DNA of 64,000 nt from Cytophagaceae bacterium ABcell3 (GCA_030913385.1 CP133159.1:310001-374000); one strand, 5' to 3'; shown: positions 1 to 9,462, numbered from the stretch's first letter. Numbers and translations: made by a program. Notes: generated from the sequence alone by a model not told the origin.

Positions 1-1472
1 GTGTGATTGGAGGTGGGCCTTCAGGATATGCGGCGGCCATGCGTGCTATAGATTTCAAACAAAAAGTACTCCTAATAGAAAAAAGTAAAATTGGGGGAGC
101 AGGCTTATACAATGGCGCTTTGTCTTCTAAAACTTTCTGGGAAATTTCCAGAGGGGTAATGGAAGCCAACCTAAGGCTAAACAAATATACCGACAAGGAC
201 CTGACCATAGATTATAGAGAAGTGCTGAAAGATGTAAACGACACAATTTTACTTCGAAAAATTCAGCTAGAAACCCATTTATTGCTCCTGCTAAGAAAAC
301 ACGCTGATTGTATCAGTTACATAAAAGGAAGCGCTGAGCTCCTCAGCAAAAATGAGATAAAGATACAGACAGGCGAGGGTGCCGAAAAGGTGGTTTATGC
401 AGAAAATATCATACTAGCAACCGGGACAAGACCTCGAAAACTGCCCAATATTCCCATAGATGAGCAAAGCATCGTTACCAGCGACGGGATAGAGCACTTT
501 CAAGAATTTCCCAAAAGCATGGTTATTCTTGGCGCTGGGGTAATTGGTTGCGAGTGGGCCACCATTTTTGCAAATTTCGGAACTACGAAAGTAAATATTA
601 TAGACAAAGCTGACAGGATTCTTCCATTCGAAGACGAGGATATATCCTATACAATCCAAACCCAACTTGAGGAAAAAGGTGTAACTATTCATAAGAATTC
701 CAGACTCATTAGAATGAACAAAGTAAACGACATGGTAGAGTACGAGCTGGAATACAAAGATGGACACACAGAAGTTTTTACAGTAGAAAAAGCACTGGTT
801 GCAGTAGGAAGGGTAACCAATGTGGAAGGTTTAGGGCTAGAAAATGCAGGAATAAAGCTGACCGCAAGAAATCATGTTGAAGATATAGACACTCAAACCA
901 ATGTTCCCAATATTTACGCTGTTGGTGATTTAACTTCGGAATATGCGTTGGTAAATGTGGGCGAGCTAGAGGGCAGGCACGCAATAGAAAAAATAGCAGG
1001 CGTAAACCCACCGCCATTATCTTACAAAAACATCTCCACCATTATGTTTCTAGACCCCGAAACGGCAGGCGTAGGCATTAATGAGCAGGAAGCCCAACAA
1101 AGAAATATAAGCTACCGCATGGTAAGCATTGACTATAGCTTAATACCACGCGCTATAGCCATGAGGCGCACCAAAGGCTTTTTTAAAATTTTAGTAACCG
1201 ACGATGACCATATGCGGGTCTTAGGAATGCGTGCAGTTGGAGAACATGCATCGAGTGCCATACAAGCTGTAGCACTCCTTATAGCCATGGACAAAAGTAT
1301 AGAAGAAATTTCAGAACTCATCCACCCACACCCTTCTATCATAGAAGGTATACAGGAATGTGTAAGGGTATTGAAAGGTAAGTCTATTTTAAAGCCTGAA
1401 GTGTTTAAAGATACATTGAGAATAAGGTGCTGGAAAGATGGCAGCTATTACAACAGCTGCCAATACTACTAG
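1..1472 (+). CDS. Dihydrolipoamide dehydrogenase-like FAD/NAD(P) oxidoreductase lacking the redox disulfide (5' partial)
   Basis: This is a class I pyridine-nucleotide-disulfide oxidoreductase fold. The reading frame is open to the window edge and the first visible residues (VIGGGPSGYAAA) are the FAD Rossmann loop, so only a few N-terminal residues are missing. A second Rossmann loop for NAD(P) (LGAGVIGCEW) lies near residue 175. The dimer-interface His-Glu pair is kept as HPHPSIIEG near residue 441. The segment that normally carries the redox cysteines (GGxCxNxGCxPSK in lipoamide dehydrogenase) reads GGAGLYNGALSSK at about residues 31-43, so both cysteines are gone. The enzyme therefore cannot do disulfide chemistry and may act as a transhydrogenase-like or other flavin reductase. 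Its substrate is unknown. No partner genes for a 2-oxoacid dehydrogenase complex are visible. Confidence 0.8.
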   Translation, partial: VIGGGPSGYAAAMRAIDFKQKVLLIEKSKIGGAGLYNGALSSKTFWEISRGVMEANLRLNKYTDKDLTIDYREVLKDVNDTILLRKIQLETHLLLLLRKHADCISYIKGSAELLSKNEIKIQTGEGAEKVVYAENIILATGTRPRKLPNIPIDEQSIVTSDGIEHFQEFPKSMVILGAGVIGCEWATIFANFGTTKVNIIDKADRILPFEDEDISYTIQTQLEEKGVTIHKNSRLIRMNKVNDMVEYELEYKDGHTEVFTVEKALVAVGRVTNVEGLGLENAGIKLTARNHVEDIDTQTNVPNIYAVGDLTSEYALVNVGELEGRHAIEKIAGVNPPPLSYKNISTIMFLDPETAGVGINEQEAQQRNISYRMVSIDYSLIPRAIAMRRTKGFFKILVTDDDHMRVLGMRAVGEHASSAIQAVALLIAMDKSIEEISELIHPHPSIIEGIQECVRVLKGKSILKPEVFKDTLRIRCWKDGSYYNSCQYY

Positions 1473-1525
1473 GTTAATTATTTATGTGCGCTATACAGGT
1501 TTGCTACCTTGTCTGTAGCGACTGA

Positions 1526-1882
1526 CTAATGCAATACCCCAAGGCTATCTAGTTCCTCAATGGAAACAGAAGGCGGAAGAATATTTTGACAAATTTTACT
1601 TTTCACCAAATCTGCTGTCTTGCCTGCAGCCTCAGCACTGTTAAAGCCTTTTACACCAGCTACCGCTGGGATATGGGGCTGGTGAACATATTTATTTTCA
1701 TTTATAAATATGCTATACCCCCAGCCTGTTTCTGTTTCAAAAACCTCCGTTCTAATAGAATCTGCACATACAGTGTTTTGCTCTACAGCCGTTCTTTGCT
1801 GGCCCACAGCAGCAACTTCTTTTTCTTGTTGCTCCCCACAGGCCAACAAACCAAATATCAATAGTATAAAGTAATACTTCAT
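1526..1882 (-). CDS. DUF4907 family lipoprotein
   Basis: A 118-residue exported lipoprotein. The N-terminus has a short hydrophobic signal ending in a lipobox (LLACG, Cys at about residue 15). The C-terminal half carries the features I associate with DUF4907: a GWGYSIFIN strand, an HQPHIPAV segment and a closing ILPPSVSIEELDSLG. The function of the family is not known. It ends two codons from the large oxidoreductase gene on the same strand (stop at 1526, next gene upstream ends at 1886), so the two are probably co-transcribed with this gene second. The family call rests on recall of the motif order. Confidence 0.75.
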   Translation of the reverse strand: MKYYFILLIFGLLACGEQQEKEVAAVGQQRTAVEQNTVCADSIRTEVFETETGWGYSIFINENKYVHQPHIPAVAGVKGFNSAEAAGKTADLVKSKICQNILPPSVSIEELDSLGVLH

Positions 1883-1885
1883 ATA

Positions 1886-4813
1886 TTATTTAAGTGCATT
1901 GTACATAATTTCAACAGGATGCCAAGCTTTGCGTTCAGTACCATCTTTTATTTGGTGCCTACAACTAGTCCCTGGAGCAGCAATTATAGTCTCTTCTGAA
2001 GATTTTCTTACCGCAGGAAAAAGAACTAACTCCCCTATCTGCATAGAAATGTCGTAATGCTCCTTTTCATAACCAAAAGAACCAGCCATCCCACAGCATC
2101 CTGAAGGGATTACCTCCACAAAATAGTTATCTGGCAGAGAAAGCATTTTCACTGTATGCGAAACCGAAGAAAGCGCTTTCTGATGGCAGTGACCGTGAAG
2201 CTTAATTTTTTTCTCTTCTGCCGTAAACTGGTCTAAGGTTATATGTCCTTTATCAATTTCCGAGGCAATAAACTCATCAATAGTAAATGCGCTGCTGGCC
2301 AACTTTTTGGCCACTGGCAAAAGCTTGTCCCCTGCAAGTCTTAAATACTCATCCCTAAAGCTTAAAATGGCAGAAGGCTCTATGCCCAAAAGTGGCACTT
2401 CTGGCGAAACTTTGTCTTGAAGATACTGTAAGTTCTTTTGAACTATCTTCTGAGCATCCTTTACCAAACCTTTGGATAAGTAAGTCCTACCACTTTCAAG
2501 ATGCTTAGGCACCACTACTTCATACCCAAGTCTGGTAAGAAGTTTTATAGCAGTAATCCCGATTTCTGACTCATTGTAATTGGTATATTCATCACAGAAA
2601 AGGTTTACCTTCCCTCTGCTAATTTCCGCTCTCGGTTTCAACGCACTCTTGTTAGCGGACAACCACTTACGAAGAGTAATTTTAGAGAGTTCAGGCAATG
2701 GCCTTTGTTGTGCAATGCCTAAAACTTTCTTCAGCAACTTGCCCGTTACCGGATTTTTCTGTACAAAATTGGCAAGCCCCGGCCAATTAGAGTTTATTTT
2801 ATTTGCCTTTCCAAAATTAGCAATCATTTTTGCCCTAAAAGGCACCCCACGCGCTTCATAATAATTTTGTAGGAACTCAGCTTTTAATGTTGCCATATCC
2901 ACATTTGAAGGACATTCAGACTTACACCCTTTACAGCTAATGCACAAGTCCATGACCTCATAGATTTCATCATGGTCAAACTTGTTTTCTTTAGGAGAAC
3001 GGGTAAGAAACTCACGAAGTATATTGGCCCTAGCCCTTGTGGTATCCTTTTCATTACGTGTTGCCATGAAACTAGGACACATAGTACCCCCTATGACATG
3101 AGACTTACGACAATCGCCTGAGCCATTGCACTTCTCTGCCATCCTCAAAATGCCTTCCGTATCAGAAAAGTCAAAAACAGTATTAAACTCATTGGTTTTT
3201 TGCCCCGACTCATACCGCAGAAATTCGTTCATTTTAGGGGTATGAACAATCTTTCCTGGGTTAAATATATTATAAGGATCCCATATAGATTTCACCCCTA
3301 CAACAAGCTCATAGTTTTTTTCCCCGATCATTTTCCGAAGAAACTCTCCCCGCACCCGACCATCGCCATGCTCTCCGCTTAGCGAACCTTTATATTTTTT
3401 TACTAAAGAAGCTACTTCATCCGTAATAGTAAAGAACCTTTGCCTATCTTCTTCTTTTTTCAAATCAAGAATTGGCCGAAGGTGAATTTCTCCATCGCCA
3501 ATGTGTGCATAAAACACACATTCCATATTGTGCTTTTTGAGGATTTCTTGAAACTCCCTGATAAAATCCGGTTGATCTTCAACATCTACCGCAGTATCCT
3601 CAATACAAGCTACCGCCTTAGGATCACCAGGCACATTGGCCAGTAAGCCAAGTCCCGCTTTTCGTAAAGCCCAAACCTTACCAATGTCTCCCCCATAAAG
3701 CACTGGAAAATGATAGCCTAAACCCGCATCACGCATTTCAGCTTCCATTTCCTCGGCAATTTTTTCTATCTCTTCACGCGTTTCCCTGGCAAATTCCACA
3801 ACTAGCAGTGCGCCTGGGTCATCGAGCACAAAAAAGCGGTTTTTGGTTTGCTCTATATTTTGCTTAGTGCACTCAAGTATAATATTGTCAATAAGTTCTA
3901 CAGCGCCAGGATTATACTTAAGTGCTATAAGATTTGCACGGGTACTTTCATCAATGGTATTTAAGTGAACAGCCACTACAGCTTTATGAGGAGGTGGCAC
4001 ATCGACCAGGTTAAGTTTAATTTCGGTCATAAAGGCCAAGGTGCCTTCAGAACCGGCAAGAAGGCGGCACATATTAAACTTGTCGCCATCGCTGGTAAAA
4101 GGCTGACATTCCAGCAACTCGTCAATGGCGTACCCTGTGTTACGCCTGCGAATAGATGGTTTAGGGAACTCCTTCTGTATTTCTTCAGCAACCTGTTTAT
4201 CGGAAAGTATAGTTTTGAAATGCTTATAAATGTTACCTTCCAAGTTGTCCTGTTGGCATTTTTCTTCAAATTCTTCTGCAGAAACTTCTCCAAAATGCGC
4301 TGCCGAACCATCGCTCAAAAACCCTTTGACCTCTAAAAGGTGGTCGCGGGTAGTACCATAGATAATAGAATGAGAACCGCAAGAGTTGTTGCCCACCATT
4401 CCCCCGATCATACATCTATTTGCGGTAGAGGTTTCAGGGCCAAAGAACAGGCCAAACTCCTTCAAATATTTGTTTAGTTCATCAAGAACCACCCCAGGCT
4501 GCACACGAACCCATTTCTCTTCTTGATTGACCTCAAGTATGGCAGTCATATATTTAGACACATCCACCACAATACCAGGCCCCACTACCTGTCCTGCCAA
4601 AGAAGTACCCGCAGTTCGTGGAATTAGGGAGGTTTTATATTTTGCTGCAAAAGCAATAAGCTTTCTTATATCTTCACTGTTCCTAGGTCTGGCCACAGCA
4701 AGTGGCAGCTCCCTGTACACAGATGCATCTGTCGCATAGAGCGTTCTGATTGTATTATCAGTAAATAAATCACCTTCAAGTGATGCTTTGAGTTCTTCTA
4801 GTTTGGCAAGCAT
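1886..4813 (-). CDS. FAD-linked oxidase / 4Fe-4S / CCG-domain oxidoreductase (YdiJ/GlcD-GlcF-like fusion)
   Basis: A 975-residue fusion of a D-lactate/glycolate-oxidase-type flavoprotein with an iron-sulfur electron-transfer half. Residues 1-500 form the FAD-binding type 4 (PCMH) domain and FAD-oxidase C domain; GTSLAGQVVGPGIVVD and the NNSCGSHS loop line the flavin site, and GEHGDGRVRGEFL is the typical C-domain motif. Around residues 580-690 are two cysteine clusters (CNGSGDC...MCP and CISCKGCKSECP) for 4Fe-4S centres. The C-terminus has the cysteine-rich heterodisulfide-reductase-like domain (HGHCHQKAL, PSGCCGMAGSFGYE). It probably oxidises a D-2-hydroxyacid and passes electrons to quinone. 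The reading frame extends to 4870, but MLAKLEELKASL at 4813 matches the family N-terminus better. Confidence 0.87.
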   Translation of the reverse strand: MLAKLEELKASLEGDLFTDNTIRTLYATDASVYRELPLAVARPRNSEDIRKLIAFAAKYKTSLIPRTAGTSLAGQVVGPGIVVDVSKYMTAILEVNQEEKWVRVQPGVVLDELNKYLKEFGLFFGPETSTANRCMIGGMVGNNSCGSHSIIYGTTRDHLLEVKGFLSDGSAAHFGEVSAEEFEEKCQQDNLEGNIYKHFKTILSDKQVAEEIQKEFPKPSIRRRNTGYAIDELLECQPFTSDGDKFNMCRLLAGSEGTLAFMTEIKLNLVDVPPPHKAVVAVHLNTIDESTRANLIALKYNPGAVELIDNIILECTKQNIEQTKNRFFVLDDPGALLVVEFARETREEIEKIAEEMEAEMRDAGLGYHFPVLYGGDIGKVWALRKAGLGLLANVPGDPKAVACIEDTAVDVEDQPDFIREFQEILKKHNMECVFYAHIGDGEIHLRPILDLKKEEDRQRFFTITDEVASLVKKYKGSLSGEHGDGRVRGEFLRKMIGEKNYELVVGVKSIWDPYNIFNPGKIVHTPKMNEFLRYESGQKTNEFNTVFDFSDTEGILRMAEKCNGSGDCRKSHVIGGTMCPSFMATRNEKDTTRARANILREFLTRSPKENKFDHDEIYEVMDLCISCKGCKSECPSNVDMATLKAEFLQNYYEARGVPFRAKMIANFGKANKINSNWPGLANFVQKNPVTGKLLKKVLGIAQQRPLPELSKITLRKWLSANKSALKPRAEISRGKVNLFCDEYTNYNESEIGITAIKLLTRLGYEVVVPKHLESGRTYLSKGLVKDAQKIVQKNLQYLQDKVSPEVPLLGIEPSAILSFRDEYLRLAGDKLLPVAKKLASSAFTIDEFIASEIDKGHITLDQFTAEEKKIKLHGHCHQKALSSVSHTVKMLSLPDNYFVEVIPSGCCGMAGSFGYEKEHYDISMQIGELVLFPAVRKSSEETIIAAPGTSCRHQIKDGTERKAWHPVEIMYNALK

Positions 4814-4990
4814 ATGATAATTAACGCAAACAATGGTAAAATGTGTTTTTGCTGTGCGTAAAGTTAACAATAATCAATATTAACTGATAATGCTCTGAGG
4901 TTATTTGTTGTTCCCGTCCCTAAATTACAAGATGCCTTTACTGCCCAAGCCAAATTATACCACCGAGCTGTTGCATAAGAAACAGCAGCC

Positions 4991-5968
4991 TTACTCCACT
5001 TGCCAAAGAGAATCTACGAAATACTGTTTAGAGTCAAAGTAGTGAGTAACCAAACCAAACCCAGTTCCGTCAGCTATACGTTCTATATCGTTCAATCCAT
5101 ATTTATTGCTACACTCAGTATGCACAGTTTCCCATTTAGAAAAGAAAAATGTACGGCCTAGGTCTTCTATAAAAACATTCTGATCTTTATTACTAACCAA
5201 ATAGCTGCTCAATTCTCCGGTATCAGGGTTATAAAAAGGGTAAAAATCAAAAGCCTCTAAATCAAAAGTACTACCCAGCTCTTCGTTAATTCGCTTCAAC
5301 AGGTTTTTATTAAATTCAGCGGTCACACCTTCTGAATCATCATAGGCCCGTATGATCGTCCTTGGATCTTTCTTGAGATCAAAGCCTATAAGCAATAAAT
5401 CACCTGGGTTTAGACTGTTATGCAGCTCCCGCAAAAACTTATAAGCATCCCTAAGTGAAAAATTTCCTATGTTAGAACCCAAGAAAAACACCAGTTTTCT
5501 AGAAGAATGATCGTCACGCAGCGACTTTAAGCCCTGAAAGTAATCCCCCACAATACCTTCCCCTTTAAGACTAGGGAACTCATCCTTTACATTCTTTAAA
5601 AGGCCATCAATACAATTACGAGAAATATCAATGGGCGTATATTTTAGGTTCAACTCAGCTTCTAAGAAATGTCTTATGACAATTTTTGTTTTATATCCAT
5701 CGCCGGCCCCCAAATCAACTAGCTGAAGCAAAGGTGTTCCTTCTAAGAATCTGGCCAGTTCTCCCACATGGTTTTCTAATATTTCAGCTTCACATCTAGT
5801 AGGGTAATACTCTTCTAGGTTCATAATCCTACGAAAGAGTGCATCTCCTTTGTGGTTATAAAGATACTTAGATGGCAAGGACTTTTTCACTTGGCTTAAA
5901 CCTTTTAAAACATCCAGTGCAAAAGCTTCATTATTTCTTTCCCGTAATTCCTTCTCAACAATTTTCAT
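4991..5968 (-). CDS. egtD: L-histidine N-alpha-methyltransferase (ergothioneine biosynthesis EgtD)
   Basis: EgtD trimethylates the histidine alpha-amino group to hercynine, the first step of ergothioneine synthesis. At 325 residues it has the usual family length. Seen in the sequence are the N-terminal PSKYLYNHKGDALFRRIM segment, the LEEYYPTRCEAEIL histidine-pocket region, the SAM loop VDLGAGDGYKT near residue 85, and a second methyltransferase motif FFLGSNIGNF. The closing region with TFFFSKWETVHTECSNKYG is typical of the family. Only 10 bases separate it from egtB, which lies upstream on the same strand, so the two form an operon. The identification is firm. Confidence 0.93.
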   Translation of the reverse strand: MKIVEKELRERNNEAFALDVLKGLSQVKKSLPSKYLYNHKGDALFRRIMNLEEYYPTRCEAEILENHVGELARFLEGTPLLQLVDLGAGDGYKTKIVIRHFLEAELNLKYTPIDISRNCIDGLLKNVKDEFPSLKGEGIVGDYFQGLKSLRDDHSSRKLVFFLGSNIGNFSLRDAYKFLRELHNSLNPGDLLLIGFDLKKDPRTIIRAYDDSEGVTAEFNKNLLKRINEELGSTFDLEAFDFYPFYNPDTGELSSYLVSNKDQNVFIEDLGRTFFFSKWETVHTECSNKYGLNDIERIADGTGFGLVTHYFDSKQYFVDSLWQVE

Positions 5969-5978
5969 AGTAGTAATT

Positions 5979-7241
5979 TTATTGAGCCAGCCTTATTCCG
6001 GTAAACTGCCAGCGCTTGTCCGCATGAAAAAAATTACGATAAGTAAGGCGAAAATGTTCCGAAGGTGTAGCACAAGACCCGCCTCGTAGAACCATCTGGT
6101 TGACCATAAACTTTCCATTATACTCACCCAAGGCCCCTTCTGCTTTTTTATATCCAGGATATGGATGGTAGGCACTATAAGTCCATTCCCATACATCTCC
6201 GAAAAGCTGCGTATTTCCTCTTGTAGCAGGCATAGGGTGAAGCAACTGACTATCAAAAAAATTAGCGTTGTCCATATCAGGTTTGAGCTTACAGGCCGCC
6301 ACCTCCCACTCTGACTCGCTGGGCAGCCTTTTACCGGCCCAGCGGGCAAAAGCGTCTGCCTCATAAAAACTCACATGGCTTACCGGCTCATCCAACTGAA
6401 CAGGTTTCAGCCCACTTAAAGAATACTCCATCCACTGTCCGTCTTGCTCAAGCCAATAAAGAGGTGCAACCGTCTTTTCTTGTTGGACCATAGCCCAGCC
6501 CTCTGTAAGCCAGTGCCTATGATCAGCATATCCGCCATCCTCTATAAACGCTAGATACTCCCCATTCGTGACAAGCTTATTCCTCACCTGAAAGTCATTT
6601 AAATAGACTTTATGCAGTGGCTTTTCATTATCATAGCAAAAGGCGTCTCCTACAAAACCAATTTCATAAATACCGTCAGCAATAGCACTATACTCCGGCT
6701 GACCTTCAGGTACTGGTTTCTGATCCACCACCTCGGCAGCATGATAAGAAGGGTACAGTGGATTATTCCCAAGAACATATTTAATATCTGTGACCAAAAG
6801 CTCTTGATGCTGCTGCTCATGGTTAAGCCCCAGTTCTATAAAGCTATAAGCCTCTTCAGCCACATCTCCCTTCTGAAGGAAGTCAAACATATACCGGTCT
6901 ACATAGTCTCTATATTCATAAATACGTTGTGTGGTCGGCCTTACCAAAAGCCCTCGACTGCCCCTGTCAATTCTATTGCCGACACTGTCATAATATGAGT
7001 TAAAAACATAACCAAAATTTCTGTCAAACAGCCGGTAGTTAGGCACAAACTTTTTCAGGACAAAAGTTTCAAAGAACCAAGTAGTATGACCCAAATGCCA
7101 CTTTGCAGGGCTCACGTCCATAATGGGCTGTGCCACCATATCTTCAGGGTGCAAAGGCAGGCAAAACTTCTCAGTCCATTGTCTAATATTTTTATATCTA
7201 TTTAAGAGCACATCGCTCTCCACGGTACGTAATAATTCCAT
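5979..7241 (-). CDS. egtB: Ergothioneine biosynthesis sulfoxide synthase EgtB
   Basis: EgtB is the iron enzyme that couples hercynine to a thiol (cysteine or gamma-glutamylcysteine) with oxygen to make the sulfoxide precursor of ergothioneine. The 420-residue protein has a DinB-like helical N-domain with the iron-binding motif LGLNHEQQHQELL (about residues 135-147). The C-domain is of the formylglycine-generating-enzyme type (GDAFCYDNEKPLHKVYLNDF, VSHVSFYEADAFARWAGKRLPSESEWE, GDVWEWT). No EgtC amidohydrolase or EgtE lyase gene is adjacent. That would fit use of free cysteine, as in EgtC-less pathways, but this is inference. It is the first gene of the egtBD operon, divergent from rsmI. Confidence 0.93.
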   Translation of the reverse strand: MELLRTVESDVLLNRYKNIRQWTEKFCLPLHPEDMVAQPIMDVSPAKWHLGHTTWFFETFVLKKFVPNYRLFDRNFGYVFNSYYDSVGNRIDRGSRGLLVRPTTQRIYEYRDYVDRYMFDFLQKGDVAEEAYSFIELGLNHEQQHQELLVTDIKYVLGNNPLYPSYHAAEVVDQKPVPEGQPEYSAIADGIYEIGFVGDAFCYDNEKPLHKVYLNDFQVRNKLVTNGEYLAFIEDGGYADHRHWLTEGWAMVQQEKTVAPLYWLEQDGQWMEYSLSGLKPVQLDEPVSHVSFYEADAFARWAGKRLPSESEWEVAACKLKPDMDNANFFDSQLLHPMPATRGNTQLFGDVWEWTYSAYHPYPGYKKAEGALGEYNGKFMVNQMVLRGGSCATPSEHFRLTYRNFFHADKRWQFTGIRLAQ

Positions 7242-7360
7242 CAGCAGGTATTTCTAATATTTATTCAACTAGATGAATCGTCGAAATGTTTGCCTGAAAT
7301 AATGTATTCTAAAGTTTGAGGGTTTACAGAGAATAAATAATTTTACGACAAATTAAGATC

Positions 7361-8050
7361 ATGCAGGAACCAAAGGACAAAACCGCTTTATACCTAGTGC
7401 CCACACCAATAGGGAATTTAGAAGACATTACATTACGGGCACTCAGGGTACTAAGTGAAGTTGACTGTATACTGGCAGAAGATACCCGCACTTCCGGCAT
7501 TTTGCTGAAGCATCATAATATCAGCAACCGCTTACAAAGTTTTCATGCTTTTAATGAACACAAAGCAATAGAGTCCGTTATTTCCCGGTTGCTGGAAGGA
7601 GAAGTAATGGCCGTAATCACCGACGCTGGAACACCCGGCATTTCAGACCCAGGTTTTTTATTGTCAAGGGCATGCATGCATAACAATTTAAAAACAGAAT
7701 GTCTTCCAGGCGCTACAGCTTTTGTACCCGCCTTAGTTAAATCAGGTATACCTTCCGACAGCTTTATATTTGAGGGCTTTCTGCCACAAAAAAAAGGGCG
7801 GCAAACAAAATTCAAGCAACTTGCAGAGGAAAAAAGAACTATGGTATTTTACGAGTCTCCTCACAGGCTTATCAAAACCCTTGAAAACTTCAAAGAATAT
7901 TTTGGCAGCGAAAGGCAGGTATCCGTATCAAGAGAGCTCACAAAGCTTTATGAAGAAACTATAAATGGAAGTGTAGAAGAAGTGCTCCAACATTTTTCGC
8001 AAAAGTCCCCTAAAGGGGAAATAGTAATAGTTGCCGCAGGAAAACCATAG
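7361..8050 (+). CDS. rsmI: 16S rRNA (cytidine1402-2'-O)-methyltransferase
   Basis: RsmI methylates the 2'-O of C1402 in the decoding centre of 16S rRNA. The 229-residue protein starts with the tetrapyrrole-methylase fold signature LYLVPTPIGNLEDITLRALRVL, followed by AEDTRTSGILLKHH and the SAM-site loop ITDAGTPGISDPGFLL. The PGATAFVPALVKSGIPSDSFIFEGFLP segment and FYESPHRLIKTL complete the family pattern. It is slightly short against enzymes carrying the extra C-terminal helical domain, as is usual in Bacteroidota. It stands alone between the divergent egt operon and a convergent small membrane-protein gene. Confidence 0.95.
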   Translation: MQEPKDKTALYLVPTPIGNLEDITLRALRVLSEVDCILAEDTRTSGILLKHHNISNRLQSFHAFNEHKAIESVISRLLEGEVMAVITDAGTPGISDPGFLLSRACMHNNLKTECLPGATAFVPALVKSGIPSDSFIFEGFLPQKKGRQTKFKQLAEEKRTMVFYESPHRLIKTLENFKEYFGSERQVSVSRELTKLYEETINGSVEEVLQHFSQKSPKGEIVIVAAGKP

Positions 8051-8081
8051 CAACAAAACACTTCTCAAGCCACCAATGCCA

Positions 8082-8447
8082 TTAAAGGCCAATTAAAGCG
8101 CCCAAGTCTTGAATCAGGTTCCTGTCGTACCAAACATTGGCAAAGGCCATAAATAACAAAAACACGGCAATACCAAAACCTAGTACCAGGCCCCAAAAAC
8201 TACTTTTAGTAACTTTTTTGGAGGTCTGAATATATTTTTGAGAAGTCTTTTTGAAGTACTTGTCCAAATAATGGAATACTGGGTAAAAGATCAAGATAAT
8301 AGCCAGCATGGAAAGGGCTGTAGAAGCATATGGACTTCCTGAAACCTCGGTATAGTGATGAATAACCCCATGAGCATAAGCATAAATCAACTTGGCCAAC
8401 CAAATAGCCAATACTACTACTGCATATTTTGTAAGCTTTCTTTTCAT
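8082..8447 (-). CDS. Small three-span membrane protein of unknown function
   Basis: A 121-residue protein that I do not recognise. Three hydrophobic segments are visible: about residues 8-27, 42-61 and 85-108. The second is followed by a lysine-rich cytoplasmic loop (KYFKKTSQKYIQTSKKVTK). There is no signal peptidase site. It converges on rsmI with about 30 bases between the stops and is upstream-unlinked to ompH (which ends at 8554 on the same strand, about 107 bases away), so it may be transcribed alone. The regular hydrophobic pattern and clean start support a real gene. Confidence 0.6.
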   Translation of the reverse strand: MKRKLTKYAVVVLAIWLAKLIYAYAHGVIHHYTEVSGSPYASTALSMLAIILIFYPVFHYLDKYFKKTSQKYIQTSKKVTKSSFWGLVLGFGIAVFLLFMAFANVWYDRNLIQDLGALIGL

Positions 8448-8546
8448 AAAAAAATAGGTTTAATCCGATATAACATACGGTGATTTCCCTAAAGAGATTC
8501 CATCAAATATACTCACAACCATTGCATTTTTGTGGCATAAAGAAAA

Positions 8547-8566
8547 AGGTGGGTTATTTCCCACCT
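8547..8566 (-). terminator. Intrinsic terminator of the OmpH-like gene
   Basis: AGGTGGG and CCCACCT arms with a 6-base loop, followed on the minus strand by a T-rich run. The stop codon of the OmpH-like gene lies inside the loop, so the hairpin overlaps the gene end. Confidence 0.65.
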
Positions 8567-9249
8567 CTATACTTTGCATTTAACCCATTAACAACTTCTG
8601 TAGTTATATCTAAACTATCTGTTGCATAAACCAATGAGGCAGGGCCACCTTTTGTATAAGTAAAAATGTATGAATACTTTTTAGACCTTCCCAGATTTCC
8701 CAGATAATCATCCAGATTTTTAAGGAAATCTTGCTGAAACTGCATTTCCTGATTAGCCAAGTCTCCCTGTAGCTTTTCGCGCAGCTTCATAAGCTCCTGC
8801 TCTTCTTGCATCAAGTCGGCTTCTTTAGATTGTTTGTGATTGTCTGTCAAAGAAGCTGCCATTTGCTGGTACTTCTGAACATCTTCATAAAACTTCTTCT
8901 CCCGGTCTTTATATTCTTTCTCTTTGCTCTTTAGCTGAGCTTCGAGACTTTTAATGCTTTTCTGATAGAACTCATATTTCTTAGTAAGCTCATCCAGGTT
9001 TATATAAGCCACATTTAGGCCAGGAATAGCAGGCATGGCTGGCTTTTTCGTAGGCTGTTCTTCATCTCCACCCTCTGCTTGATCTTCTCTATCAGCTGAT
9101 AAAGTATCGGCAACTGCTATTGCAGGAGCTTCTTCTTTAACTGCTGTTTGTTGAGCAGAAGGTTTAGGACTGGAAGAAAAATGAAGGTAGTACAATACAG
9201 CTACTGCCAAAGCAAGTACACCATTTAATGCTAAAGAAAGATTTTTCAC
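8554..9249 (-). CDS. OmpH/Skp-like periplasmic chaperone with N-terminal anchor
   Basis: A 231-residue protein of the OmpH (Skp) family, whose members hold unfolded outer-membrane proteins in the periplasm. An N-terminal hydrophobic stretch (about residues 4-25) is an uncleaved anchor or signal. A low-complexity acidic linker (about 30-75) follows. The OmpH domain begins with VAYINLDELTKKYEFYQKS (about residue 80) and continues as a long charged coiled coil to about residue 175. The end of the domain (KYSYIFTYTKGGPASLVYATDSLDITTEVVNGLN) matches the conserved C-terminal OmpH strand. It differs from classical Skp in its long acidic N-terminal linker. It is monocistronic with its own hairpin terminator. 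Confidence 0.85.
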   Translation of the reverse strand: MKNLSLALNGVLALAVAVLYYLHFSSSPKPSAQQTAVKEEAPAIAVADTLSADREDQAEGGDEEQPTKKPAMPAIPGLNVAYINLDELTKKYEFYQKSIKSLEAQLKSKEKEYKDREKKFYEDVQKYQQMAASLTDNHKQSKEADLMQEEQELMKLREKLQGDLANQEMQFQQDFLKNLDDYLGNLGRSKKYSYIFTYTKGGPASLVYATDSLDITTEVVNGLNAKYRGGK

Positions 9250-9454
9250 TTTGAAACAAAATTAATGTTAATAGATTAAGAGAGTACCCAAAATAAATGA
9301 GATTCGCTCAGAATACCCAAAGGCGGAACATAAAATTAAAAGAAAAAGTTGTTTTTTCTTGTATTTTTTTCTCCAAATAGGCTTGCCATTAGGTGATATC
9401 TTTCCGTACAACGAAATCTATTGCATAATTCAGTATTAAATAACATAGATAAAC

Positions 9455-9462
9455 TATATTTG
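9455..9462 (+). promoter_or_regulatory. Putative Bacteroidota -7 element before der
   Basis: TATATTTG fits the Bacteroidota TAnnTTTG -7 consensus and lies 60 bases upstream of the der start. No TTG is seen at the ideal 19-base spacing, so support is partial. Confidence 0.35.

Noticed and set aside
4814..4870. Longer start for the FAD/FeS oxidoreductase
   Set aside because: The extra 19 residues do not resemble the family N-terminus, while the Met at 4813 gives a standard one.
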